Of a DNA stretch of 64,000 bases, positions 37,978-46,287 are shown piece after piece; the first letter of the stretch is position 1, and each line of letters starts with the position of its first letter. Origin of the DNA: Flavobacterium profundi (lineage in GTDB: Bacteria; Bacteroidota; Bacteroidia; Flavobacteriales; Flavobacteriaceae); assembly GCF_006491645.1 (NCBI RefSeq), contig NZ_VDCZ01000005.1, forward strand, positions 185,178-249,177, in the 5' to 3' direction. A program made the translations under genes and the position numbers. The notes beneath the pieces are model-generated. The model saw nothing but the letters and a program-made list of their open reading frames with translations. It made no database searches and was not told where the DNA came from.

Positions 37978-37991
37978 ATATCATTCATTTA

Positions 37992-38633
37992 TTAAATCAG
38001 GTTGTTGCGCTTGGCTTTTTGAACAGCTTCTAATTTTGAGTGTACTTGTAATTTTGAATAGATATTCTCAATGTGTTTTCGCACAGTAGAAGGAGATAAA
38101 AATAAATTTTCAGCTATTACTGTATAACTTAAGCCTTGTGCTAACTGTTCTAAAACATCAATTTCTCTAACTGTTAGATTAATCTCTTCTTTAGTTGCAT
38201 CATCAAAACTAATAGGATTTCGCAGTAATTTTAAAGTCTTTAAAGCTATAGAAGGATTCATTGCTGCACCTCCATTTAAGGTTTCTACTATCCCATTAAA
38301 CAAAACATGTGGATTGACATCTTTCAACAAATAACCATCCGCTCCAGCTTTAATAGCATTAAAAATATTTTCATCATTATCAAAAACAGTAAGCATAATA
38401 ATTTTAATTTGAGGGTATTTTTGTTTGACCGCTAAAGTTGCTTCTATACCATTCATAATAGGCATTTCAATATCCATTAAAATAGCTTCTAAATGGTTGT
38501 TTTTTTCTAATTTTTCTAATAATTCGACACCGTTTAAGGCTGAAAACTTAATTTGAATTTCTTCAAAAAAAGATAATTTTTCCTTAATTGATGTAATTAG
38601 AAAACTATTATCATCTACAATGGCTATTCTCAT
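37992..38633 (-). CDS. NarL/LuxR-type response regulator
   Basis: A 213-aa two-component regulator. The receiver domain has Asp7/Asp8, the phospho-acceptor Asp54 (LMDIEMP), Thr82 and Lys104 (GYLLKDV). The C-terminal LuxR-type helix-turn-helix spans residues ~148-213 (LTVREIDVLEQLAQGLSYTVIAE, SPSTVRKHIENIYSKL). It is the last gene of the operon that starts at 43268, two bases after the small membrane protein gene. The two TPR histidine kinases nearby are the likely phospho-donors, and the palindromes in this island are likely binding sites; both are inferences from context. Confidence 0.95.
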   Translation of the reverse strand: MRIAIVDDNSFLITSIKEKLSFFEEIQIKFSALNGVELLEKLEKNNHLEAILMDIEMPIMNGIEATLAVKQKYPQIKIIMLTVFDNDENIFNAIKAGADGYLLKDVNPHVLFNGIVETLNGGAAMNPSIALKTLKLLRNPISFDDATKEEINLTVREIDVLEQLAQGLSYTVIAENLFLSPSTVRKHIENIYSKLQVHSKLEAVQKAKRNNLI

Positions 38634-38635
38634 GC

Positions 38636-38893
38636 TTATTCTTTTAATTTTGAAATTTCATTTAGTAGAGTGGCTTGTTGTTTAAGAATGTCTAATTTAA
38701 AATGAATACTTTCATAAACATTGTTATCAGATTTACTTTTAATTACTTTACTTTTATTTGTTTGAAAGGCAATGTCTTTTTCTAAATCAAACACTAAAAT
38801 GAGATGTGTTTGCTTTTCTTTTTTTATTGTATTTATATGCCAGACAATAATCGAAAGACTTATTAAAAGTAGAAAAATTAAAATACTATTCAT
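38636..38893 (-). CDS. Small single-pass membrane protein
   Basis: An 85-aa protein with an N-terminal transmembrane segment (ILIFLLLISLSIIVWHI) and a Lys/Glu-rich tail that may form a coiled coil (HFKLDILKQQATLLNEISKLKE). No family recognised. It lies between the DUF6498 and response-regulator genes with gaps of 20 and 2 bp, so it belongs to the same operon and may help signalling at the membrane (inference). Confidence 0.75.
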   Translation of the reverse strand: MNSILIFLLLISLSIIVWHINTIKKEKQTHLILVFDLEKDIAFQTNKSKVIKSKSDNNVYESIHFKLDILKQQATLLNEISKLKE

Positions 38894-38913
38894 AATCTTT
38901 TGATTTATTGTTC

Positions 38914-39651
38914 TTATTCTTCAAAAAAAACCTTTAAAGTGGCTTCAATCTTAGGCAATTCTTCTGGTTTCTTTTGATCCATTATTCGTATGGCTAATGC
39001 TTTGATTTTTTCTGCATCTTTAGCAATTAATGAAAAATAATAATCTAATAGTGTACGCATGAGTATTAATAAAATAGCGGCAACTATACCTACAGCGTTC
39101 ATAAAAAACAAAAAGAAGAAAGGAATTATAGCTAAAAATTGTTGCAAAAAAATACGCAAATAGGGTTTTACCATATAAGCTCCAAGATGCTGCTGGTTAT
39201 ACTTTTTAACTTTTAAAAATGAAAAGTAAAAGGAAGCTACATGAGTTGCTAGTATAGACAAAGTAACCAACTTAAAGCCTTCTAAGTGTAATATTTCAAC
39301 GAAATTAGAAAAACTTAATGAGGTGGAGAAACGTTCGTCATTAATAGCAAAAGCAGTGTATAAAAAAATACTTTGTATGGCTACAAAAATGCCATAATGA
39401 ATCATAAAAAAAGGAATCAAAAGAAAATTACCTACTTTGGATTCTCTTTTCATAGGTTTATTATTCTTGATAATGTAAAATAGTTTCACTACGTGAACTA
39501 ATCCAATTATAATAGTTTCAAAAACATAAGCAAAAACAATAGCCATTGGGTCTGCTTTTCCAACAAGTAGCAATGCGATTAAAAACAAAGCATTAGCTAC
39601 TATGGAAGGATTACTGTTATGTAACTTATTGTTTAAAAAAGAGTAGTTCAT
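38914..39651 (-). CDS. DUF6498-like polytopic membrane protein
   Basis: A 245-aa protein with about six hydrophobic segments, including IVANALFLIALLLVG, IVFAYVFETIIIGLVHVV, FLLIPFFMIHYGIFVAIQSIF and LAIIPFFFLFFMNAVGIVAAIL. The PFFMIHYGIFVAIQ block is typical of DUF6498. No catalytic motif seen; function unknown. It is third in the operon, eight bases after the CHAT-protein gene. Confidence 0.82.
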   Translation of the reverse strand: MNYSFLNNKLHNSNPSIVANALFLIALLLVGKADPMAIVFAYVFETIIIGLVHVVKLFYIIKNNKPMKRESKVGNFLLIPFFMIHYGIFVAIQSIFLYTAFAINDERFSTSLSFSNFVEILHLEGFKLVTLSILATHVASFYFSFLKVKKYNQQHLGAYMVKPYLRIFLQQFLAIIPFFFLFFMNAVGIVAAILLILMRTLLDYYFSLIAKDAEKIKALAIRIMDQKKPEELPKIEATLKVFFEE

Positions 39652-39659
39652 ATCGACTT

Positions 39660-42512
39660 TTATCTTCCGTTATATAAAAATGGTGCCCAAAATTTAGGCG
39701 CTTTTACCGAATCACCAAAATCTCCATTAATAAATGCTCGTTTAATATCGTTTAAAATCACATTGGCTTTTGCATTATTTTGAATCACATTTTTAAACAA
39801 TAATTGCATTGTTAAAGCTGTACTAGCATCATCTACTGACCAAAGCGACAACAAAGTACTATTGGATCCTGCCACTAAAAAAGAAGTATTTAATCCATTG
39901 ATACCTTCACCACCATATAATTTCCCTACACCTGTACTACAAGCACTTAAAATAGTTAAATCGGCATTAAGATTTAATTTTGCTATTTCTGGAGCTAATA
40001 AAAACGTATCCTCTTTACCGTCTCCTCCATTGGGTTGCGAAAACATTACACCACTAAATTCTGGAATTACATCTCCTGTAAAACCATGAGTGGATATAAT
40101 TAGATTTTTATATTGTTTTAATTCGCCTGAAAGATTGGCTTTTTTGAAATTACTCTCGGTCATATTTTGTCCTGTAATTACTTTAGCATCATTGGAAAGG
40201 GTTCCAATAAACTCCACTTCTTTTAAGGTTCCTTCTAAATAACCTGCTCCACCAAAACCAACGGCTTCTAATTCAGGCTTTAAGTTATAATTTCCTTGTT
40301 CGATTTTTTTAGAAACAGCATCAGAAATTTTATAGTAATCCTCAATAGTTCGAACCGTTGCTTTTACATTTCCTGAAGGTTGATATTGTGCCCCACCAAA
40401 AGCTATGACCGATTTTCTGTCACTACTATAATTCCTATTTGACACCATTTTCCAGACGCTTACATTTGGAATATATCGCACATTATTAGTACTAACAAAA
40501 TATTGATTTTTGGGATTTATAAAAGCTTCAAAAGGCAAATAATTCAATTCTGAAGCAGCACTGATGATTACGTTTTTATATTGACTTGTTAAATCTTGAA
40601 CGGGAAGCAATACTAAGTTGTACCAAAAATGAAGAAAATCAGCTTGTGGTTTTTGATATTCTGGTTTGTTTGAATTTTCCAAAATATCTCTTGTCCATTG
40701 TACTAAGGTGACTAAATCTTCTTTTTTAAAGTTGGATTCTTTATTAGCATATCGCACTAATTTCCCGTCTTCATAATCTACATTAAAATCTTGCATGTAA
40801 GGATTCAACGTAGAAGGTACTTTTTTAATTCTATCTGTATAGGCTTTTTTGATGGCAATCAAGTCGTCAATTGGGTAATTGTATCTGATTTCTGCTTTAT
40901 TTTTTGAAATAGCCGTAATGATAATTTCTCCTGGTTTCCCAATACTATACGTCAACAATAATTCATCGTTTTGTAGCATATTTTGCGCTTCTTTTACATT
41001 GGCAACAGCCGAATTATTTTGCAATAAATCTTTTAAATAACTACTCCGTGTTCGCTCTTGTAAATCAAACAACTTTTCGGTTTGATTAGTTTCTTTATAG
41101 CACATTATCAAACCTGTGTAAGCACCAGCAACCTCGTTCATATACTCTAATTTCTGTTTGGCATTTAATCCTTTTTTGATAGTTTCTGCTAATGCGATAC
41201 TTTTTTCGAATTCGATACTGGCATTTTTGTAGTCTTTTCGTAAGTATAATACAAAAGCCATATTGTTGTAGAGATTTTGAGCGTCAATATATTTTTTATC
41301 TTTCAAATAATCTTGTACTAATGCTTCATTAATTTTTGTGGCATCAGCATACAAACCTTGCTTTACTTTCACCATAGCATAATTGGCACTCACTTCATTT
41401 AGAAGATTTTTATCGTTAACCGTTTTTGCTAAAGTGTAGGCTTTGGTAATGTATTCAGTCCCTTTTGCCATTTCGGATTGTGCTCCATCCATAAAATAAT
41501 AGGAACCAATAGAATTATACGCTTTGGCTAAAAAATAGTGATTATCAATATTTTTAGCGGTTTGTTCTAATTGGAAAGCGGTTTGCAATTTCTCGTCATT
41601 TTTATCACCAAGCATTTTCAAAACATAAATTTTATGCAATTGCATGTCTGCCAATGCTAAAGAAGCAAATGGTAATTTTGCATATTCCGCTAAGCCTTCA
41701 TTTATAGTAACTAAAGCTCCTCTGCTATTGTAAGAATTGTTTTTTATAACCGACAAAAAGTATAAAGCATAACTTCTTTTCGCTAATAAAGAAGAATCAT
41801 TTTTACTAATCTCTAAAAAATACTCAAATTGTTTGATACTTTCGTTAGCATTCCCACCATAATAATACGTTACTGCTTTTAGCAAAGGCAACATTTTTTG
41901 AAACAAAGGATTTGCCTTTTTCATACTTGAAAACTGAGCAAACAGCATATCTAAATTGTTGCATTTTGTGCCTGATGTAAGAATACTATTTACACAAGTA
42001 TCGAGGTTTAAAGCCTTATTGGTATTAATTGTTTTCGTTTGATAATAAGTAAGCCACTGGTTTTTTAAAACGGATGCGTCTTTTTTAGTAAAAAATTCAA
42101 TCTTTTCAATATCTTCGAGAATATCTTTTGCTTCTTGAAAAGTGCTTAATTGCATGGCCCATTCTAAATTCTTCAAGGCATTTGGAGTATTTCCTTTAAG
42201 AAAATCAATATAAGCTTGTGTATAATAAGGATATTGAAGTAAAGGTTGAATATTCATGGCTTGTATAGTACTGGCTTGTGCTTGGTTTAAATCACCTTTG
42301 AGAATTTGGTAATACGAATTGAGATAAAAGCCAGCAAACTCATCTGAAAAATAGGTTATCAATCCTTCACTTCCGGTTTTCATTTTCAGTAAATCATTCG
42401 TTTTATAGCCTTCTAAATACTGATTATAATACTCATCAAAGGTTTTTTGAGACCAAACTTTTGGTATATTTAAAAAAAGTACAATCAAAACAATTTTAAT
42501 CCAACACTTCAT
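39660..42512 (-). CDS. Exported TPR-CHAT protein (caspase-like peptidase fold)
   Basis: A 950-aa protein. A signal peptide (residues 1-21, ending PKVWSQ) indicates export to the periplasm or surface. Residues ~25-500 are helical tetratricopeptide-like repeats. The C-terminal ~300 residues are a CHAT domain of the caspase clan, with catalytic His809 in IISTHGFTG and Cys858 in LSACSTGVGKLYGGEG; WSVDDASTALTM and a FWAPFLYNGR end are also typical. The substrate is unknown. It sits in the operon with the response regulator, which suggests a link between proteolysis and envelope signalling (inference). Confidence 0.93.
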   Translation of the reverse strand: MKCWIKIVLIVLFLNIPKVWSQKTFDEYYNQYLEGYKTNDLLKMKTGSEGLITYFSDEFAGFYLNSYYQILKGDLNQAQASTIQAMNIQPLLQYPYYTQAYIDFLKGNTPNALKNLEWAMQLSTFQEAKDILEDIEKIEFFTKKDASVLKNQWLTYYQTKTINTNKALNLDTCVNSILTSGTKCNNLDMLFAQFSSMKKANPLFQKMLPLLKAVTYYYGGNANESIKQFEYFLEISKNDSSLLAKRSYALYFLSVIKNNSYNSRGALVTINEGLAEYAKLPFASLALADMQLHKIYVLKMLGDKNDEKLQTAFQLEQTAKNIDNHYFLAKAYNSIGSYYFMDGAQSEMAKGTEYITKAYTLAKTVNDKNLLNEVSANYAMVKVKQGLYADATKINEALVQDYLKDKKYIDAQNLYNNMAFVLYLRKDYKNASIEFEKSIALAETIKKGLNAKQKLEYMNEVAGAYTGLIMCYKETNQTEKLFDLQERTRSSYLKDLLQNNSAVANVKEAQNMLQNDELLLTYSIGKPGEIIITAISKNKAEIRYNYPIDDLIAIKKAYTDRIKKVPSTLNPYMQDFNVDYEDGKLVRYANKESNFKKEDLVTLVQWTRDILENSNKPEYQKPQADFLHFWYNLVLLPVQDLTSQYKNVIISAASELNYLPFEAFINPKNQYFVSTNNVRYIPNVSVWKMVSNRNYSSDRKSVIAFGGAQYQPSGNVKATVRTIEDYYKISDAVSKKIEQGNYNLKPELEAVGFGGAGYLEGTLKEVEFIGTLSNDAKVITGQNMTESNFKKANLSGELKQYKNLIISTHGFTGDVIPEFSGVMFSQPNGGDGKEDTFLLAPEIAKLNLNADLTILSACSTGVGKLYGGEGINGLNTSFLVAGSNSTLLSLWSVDDASTALTMQLLFKNVIQNNAKANVILNDIKRAFINGDFGDSVKAPKFWAPFLYNGR

Positions 42513-42524
42513 AATAATATATTT

Positions 42525-43268
42525 TTAAAGACTAATTTTTAAAGTGCCGGCATCATAAAAACCTTTTTGTATAACTGTTAAGTTTTTATCAACAATGAAA
42601 CCTAAACCTTCTTGATTGTTTTTATGCCAAGCTCCTATGTAAATATTTTTGTTAGCAAAAAAGTAAACACCAAATTCTTTTCTTAAACCTTGAATACATT
42701 GTCCATAGAAAGAATCTCCTGCATCCCATATTTGAATAATAGGGAAAGCTTTACTACCATAAGCAAAATAACCTAGAGCATAAGAAGTTTTATACTTTTC
42801 AATTGTAAAACCTTCAAAATTAGGTTTGTTTTTATCTGTATAAAAATCGAAACTATGATTTACAGTATAACCATTTGGGTCTTCAAACCCTTTCTTGAAT
42901 TGTTTTGTCCAAGCAATTTTACCATTTGCGATTTGAAATGCAGGACCATCTAATAGATTATTTCTATATGTATATAATGTAACTTCTCCAGTGCTACTAT
43001 TCATAATAATAGTAGTTCCATCCATGACATGATCTTTATTGTAATTAGAATAAGTTTTTATCCCAGCTGCATCTATATTCAATTGTGGACCAACTGGCAA
43101 ATCATCCATTCTAAAACCTATGCTTACATTTCCTTTATCATCAGTAGTTTTCACAAAAGAAATTAATCCCTTGTCAACGTCTTTTTTCTTGACTTGTTTA
43201 CCGTAATCAATTTGTGAAAAACTTAAAGAAACTAGCAGTAAACTAATAAAAAGTAGGGCTTTTTTCAT
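42525..43268 (-). CDS. Exported MORN-like repeat protein, first gene of the regulator operon
   Basis: A 247-aa protein with a signal peptide (ending SLSFSQ). The sequence has loosely repeated beta-hairpin units such as LYTYRNNLLDGPAFQ and NIYIGAWHKNNQEGLGFIV, like MORN repeats. No enzymatic motif. Operator site B and a -7 box lie just upstream, and the four downstream genes follow with gaps of 12, 8, 20 and 2 bp, so it leads a five-gene operon ending with the response regulator. Confidence 0.82.
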   Translation of the reverse strand: MKKALLFISLLLVSLSFSQIDYGKQVKKKDVDKGLISFVKTTDDKGNVSIGFRMDDLPVGPQLNIDAAGIKTYSNYNKDHVMDGTTIIMNSSTGEVTLYTYRNNLLDGPAFQIANGKIAWTKQFKKGFEDPNGYTVNHSFDFYTDKNKPNFEGFTIEKYKTSYALGYFAYGSKAFPIIQIWDAGDSFYGQCIQGLRKEFGVYFFANKNIYIGAWHKNNQEGLGFIVDKNLTVIQKGFYDAGTLKISL

Positions 43269-43296
43269 GACTTATAATTTTAAAAATTTATACTCG

Positions 43297-43344
43297 TAAA
43301 ATTACTTTGAGTCCATCAATCTTGAAATAAGGCAATTGCCCTAT
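43297..43344 (-). promoter_or_regulatory. Regulon operator site B and promoter (regulator operon)
   Basis: An 18-bp palindrome with one mismatch (ATAAGGCAATTGCCCTAT, 43327-43344), centre 43335.5. The -7-like box TAATTTTA reads from 43304 to 43297 on the minus strand, 31.5 bp from the centre. It lies 28 bp upstream of the ATG of the operon that encodes the response regulator, which implies autoregulation. Confidence 0.78.
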
Positions 43345-43375
43345 ATTTCATTTTTCAAGAAAGTACATATTGCTT

Positions 43376-44170
43376 CTAATAATAATCAATAACCCTAGTG
43401 ATTTCTTGATTTTTAATCCAATTATTATGTGAATCTACTTTAAAATTATTCAGTACCTCTTTTATTTGACTATCTGTTACATTACCCTCTTCAAATGGAA
43501 AGCCAAATATGGGATTTCCAAAATAATCCGAATAAATATAACTTACTGATTCGGTATCTTCATATTTATAAGTCAATTTTATTTGAACAAAATCAGTAAA
43601 GAAGTTATAGTCAAAATGCGTTCTTTCTGAAATTATATTGTTATTAAACACAATGTTTTCAGTAAGTTTTAAATCATTACTATATTTATTTTCTTGAAGT
43701 GTACTTTTATCTTCCAAACGACTTTGTTTCGTCCAATATCCATTTTTATTATATTCATTTACAACAGTTACCATTCCATATTCTTTATTATTGGTAACTA
43801 ATTGAACAACGTTTTCGTCCTCATTTAGGGTCACTTGAAAGTCACGCATCTTTTTTGCGCTTGTTGTATAAGAAATTAATTTTCCCCTCTTGTCATAATT
43901 GAATTTTTGTGATACAAAACCAAATCCATTTTTTACTTGGATAAGATTTCCTTTATCATCAAATTCGTGAATGATTTTCTCATTGTCTTCATTTTCTGGA
44001 AGCGTCAATTCGTAAAACGATTTTACGTTTCCTTGTAATCCAAAATGTTCTAATTTGTATTTGACAGGTACATCATGGTACATTTTATAGAAATGAATAC
44101 TGTCTTTTGATTGAGCAGTTGCAAAGCAAAAAAACAAACTGGAAAACATTATAAATACTATTTTTTTCAT
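43376..44170 (-). CDS. Exported RHS/YD-like repeat protein
   Basis: A 264-aa protein starting at the ATG at 44170, which places the signal peptide (MKKIVFIMFSSLFFCFATAQ) at the N-terminus; ATG at 44191 would add seven residues. The body has short Tyr/Asp repeats of RHS character (HEFDDKGNLIQVKNGFG, FNYDKRGKLISY, NEYNKNGYWTKQS). No catalytic site. It follows the site C gene after a 77-bp gap with no clear terminator, so it may be cotranscribed. Confidence 0.8.
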   Translation of the reverse strand: MKKIVFIMFSSLFFCFATAQSKDSIHFYKMYHDVPVKYKLEHFGLQGNVKSFYELTLPENEDNEKIIHEFDDKGNLIQVKNGFGFVSQKFNYDKRGKLISYTTSAKKMRDFQVTLNEDENVVQLVTNNKEYGMVTVVNEYNKNGYWTKQSRLEDKSTLQENKYSNDLKLTENIVFNNNIISERTHFDYNFFTDFVQIKLTYKYEDTESVSYIYSDYFGNPIFGFPFEEGNVTDSQIKEVLNNFKVDSHNNWIKNQEITRVIDYY

Positions 44171-44247
44171 TTTTAAAGAGTTTAATTGCATTAAATAAAA
44201 AGTTGAATGTTTTGTTCTACATGTAGCATAAGAGAATTGCTGTATTT

Positions 44248-46212
44248 TTATTTACAATCGCTAGTTAATTGTATTTTAGTTTCTTTACCATCATTAACTA
44301 CTAATGAGTATTTTGTACCATCAGAACTAATTCTGTACACTTTTACTGTAGCAATTTGTGTGGTGTATCCATTAACGTTTTGAGTTATTCCCAATAGTTT
44401 TCTGCGTACAAAAACCCCATTAAAACCATATGAAACACTTATTAATTCTATTTGATATTGGTCTTTTGTTACTCCTATGGCTAGTAAATCTGCACCATTA
44501 TATGTGCAAAATTTACCAATAACATAAGTAGTGCCTCTAATTCCGTTTTTATTTAATAATTCACTGGAAGAAACATTTACATAATCGAAATTAGAATAAT
44601 TTAATTCGTAATAGCTTCCAAAAGTTTTAAATTGGCTTAAAAATGATTCCACTTCCAATTTTGCTTTTTGTTGAAGGGCTTGAGATTCTTGATTATTTTG
44701 TTCGCGTTCGGCAAATGTTTTCTCGGGTAACAAAGGAATAATTTCATTTGTTTTGATATTTACTATAAAAGAATTAACATCAATAACTTTATCGTTATGA
44801 GAAAAATAAAATGGCGCATCACTATTGTCTTTAGAGCTTACATAAACTTCATTACATTCTGGATAATATTGTAAATCGTAATATACAAAACCATCTTTTC
44901 GATCTTTTACCAATAGTTGTACTTTTTCTGCTATCGTTTTATCAGTAGTTTTATCTACTATTGTGAGTTCACGACCATTTATAATTAGGTGGTATTTACC
45001 TTGAAAAGTTCCCTTTTCTTTTACATCTTGAGTTTCGTTGGTTTTTAAATCAACAATTCGGGTATCAAACATATTCAATAGAACAATTTTATTACCATAA
45101 TGCGACAATCTTTGAGTTTGGCCATTCCCAAGAAAACCTGTATTTATACTAATTTCTTCACCTGTTTCAATAACATATGCGTGAATACCGACGAATAAGT
45201 ACTCTTTATTTTCTGAGATATCGATTTGATACCTTCCATATTTCGATTTAAATAGTTTTTCAAAACTATCTTTTTCGTAATCATACTTATATACTATATC
45301 TCTTTCATTTATTACTAAAATTGAATTTCCTTTATATTTTCCAATGTAAAAATAATCTTCAAGAATTTTTACAGGTTTATTTGGTATATTCAATTCTACA
45401 TTAGCTTCAACATTTTTTGCAAAGGAATTATCGTTCTCATTGTAAGAGTCCAATGTTAGGCTTTTAGTAGTATTGTTATAAGTAAAGCAATGTTTTTTTT
45501 TGCCTGAACTATCCTTTATTTCGGTATCAAGATTACGATAGAAGTCGTGTAATTTGTTACGATTTTGGAATTCCAAAACATTTTTATACGTTTTAGCAAG
45601 TTTATGGTGCAAACCGGTATTTTTAAAATCATTTAATTGTACTAATAGCCTTTCTTTTAAATTGTTTTTTTGTTCAGAGTCCAAATAATAAGCTATGACA
45701 TGATGGGCACCAATTCCTGTTTTGCCTGTTGTTAATCTGAGTTCATTTCCTTTTGATTCAATGTTGGAAATATGTTGAATAACCTGATCATTAATAGAAA
45801 AAAACAATTCATGATCAATTTTATAAAACTGTAATCTATTAAATCCATGAGAATTCACCAAAGAAGTGCTTTGCCAAACGTCATTATTTTCAAACGTGGT
45901 GACGTTATATCCTCTAATTTTAATAAAATCTTTGTATTGCTTTTGTTTTATAGATCCGTTTGAAATATACATTGCATAAAAACTTTTTGGATTTGCTTTA
46001 TAACCGAAAAGTAAGCCTGCGTTTTCGTTACTAGCATCATACGAAAAAGGGACACGCAATTCTGCTTCTACAAAAAAATCTTTACTCCAATCGGGTTCAA
46101 ATGGAATATTAAATTTTATTTTGTTGTTTACAATCTCTTCTTTAATAAAATAGTCCTGCGCAAGTATTTTATTTGAAATAATTAAGCTGCATAAAATTAA
46201 AAAAAGTCTCAT
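44248..46212 (-). CDS. Large exported protein of unknown function under operator site C
   Basis: A 654-aa protein with a signal peptide (ending NKILAQ). Residues ~20-190 look like a concanavalin-type jelly roll (ENAGLLFGYKANPKSFYAMYISNG, DVWQSTSLV), resembling the N-terminal region of the OmpA-family protein encoded at 35837. The middle (~240-480) is beta-rich and WD-like, with lines such as DSFEKLFKSKYGRYQIDISE. The last ~130 residues seem compact. No known enzyme motif. It is preceded by site C and a -7 box only 24 bp from the ATG. Confidence 0.82.
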   Translation of the reverse strand: MRLFLILCSLIISNKILAQDYFIKEEIVNNKIKFNIPFEPDWSKDFFVEAELRVPFSYDASNENAGLLFGYKANPKSFYAMYISNGSIKQKQYKDFIKIRGYNVTTFENNDVWQSTSLVNSHGFNRLQFYKIDHELFFSINDQVIQHISNIESKGNELRLTTGKTGIGAHHVIAYYLDSEQKNNLKERLLVQLNDFKNTGLHHKLAKTYKNVLEFQNRNKLHDFYRNLDTEIKDSSGKKKHCFTYNNTTKSLTLDSYNENDNSFAKNVEANVELNIPNKPVKILEDYFYIGKYKGNSILVINERDIVYKYDYEKDSFEKLFKSKYGRYQIDISENKEYLFVGIHAYVIETGEEISINTGFLGNGQTQRLSHYGNKIVLLNMFDTRIVDLKTNETQDVKEKGTFQGKYHLIINGRELTIVDKTTDKTIAEKVQLLVKDRKDGFVYYDLQYYPECNEVYVSSKDNSDAPFYFSHNDKVIDVNSFIVNIKTNEIIPLLPEKTFAEREQNNQESQALQQKAKLEVESFLSQFKTFGSYYELNYSNFDYVNVSSSELLNKNGIRGTTYVIGKFCTYNGADLLAIGVTKDQYQIELISVSYGFNGVFVRRKLLGITQNVNGYTTQIATVKVYRISSDGTKYSLVVNDGKETKIQLTSDCK

Positions 46213-46236
46213 TTGAAAAAATATTTAATTGAACAA

Positions 46237-46284
46237 CAAAGTTGATCAATTAAATAGTTTCTTTAAATAAGGCAATTGACGTAT
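46237..46284 (-). promoter_or_regulatory. Regulon operator site C and promoter
   Basis: ATAAGGCAATTGACGTAT (46267-46284) has one intact half and one partly degenerate half; centre 46275.5. CAACTTTG on the minus strand (46244 to 46237) is exactly 31.5 bp from the centre, as at the other sites. It lies between the stop of kinase 1 and the ATG at 46212. Confidence 0.75.
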
Positions 46285-46287
46285 TTT

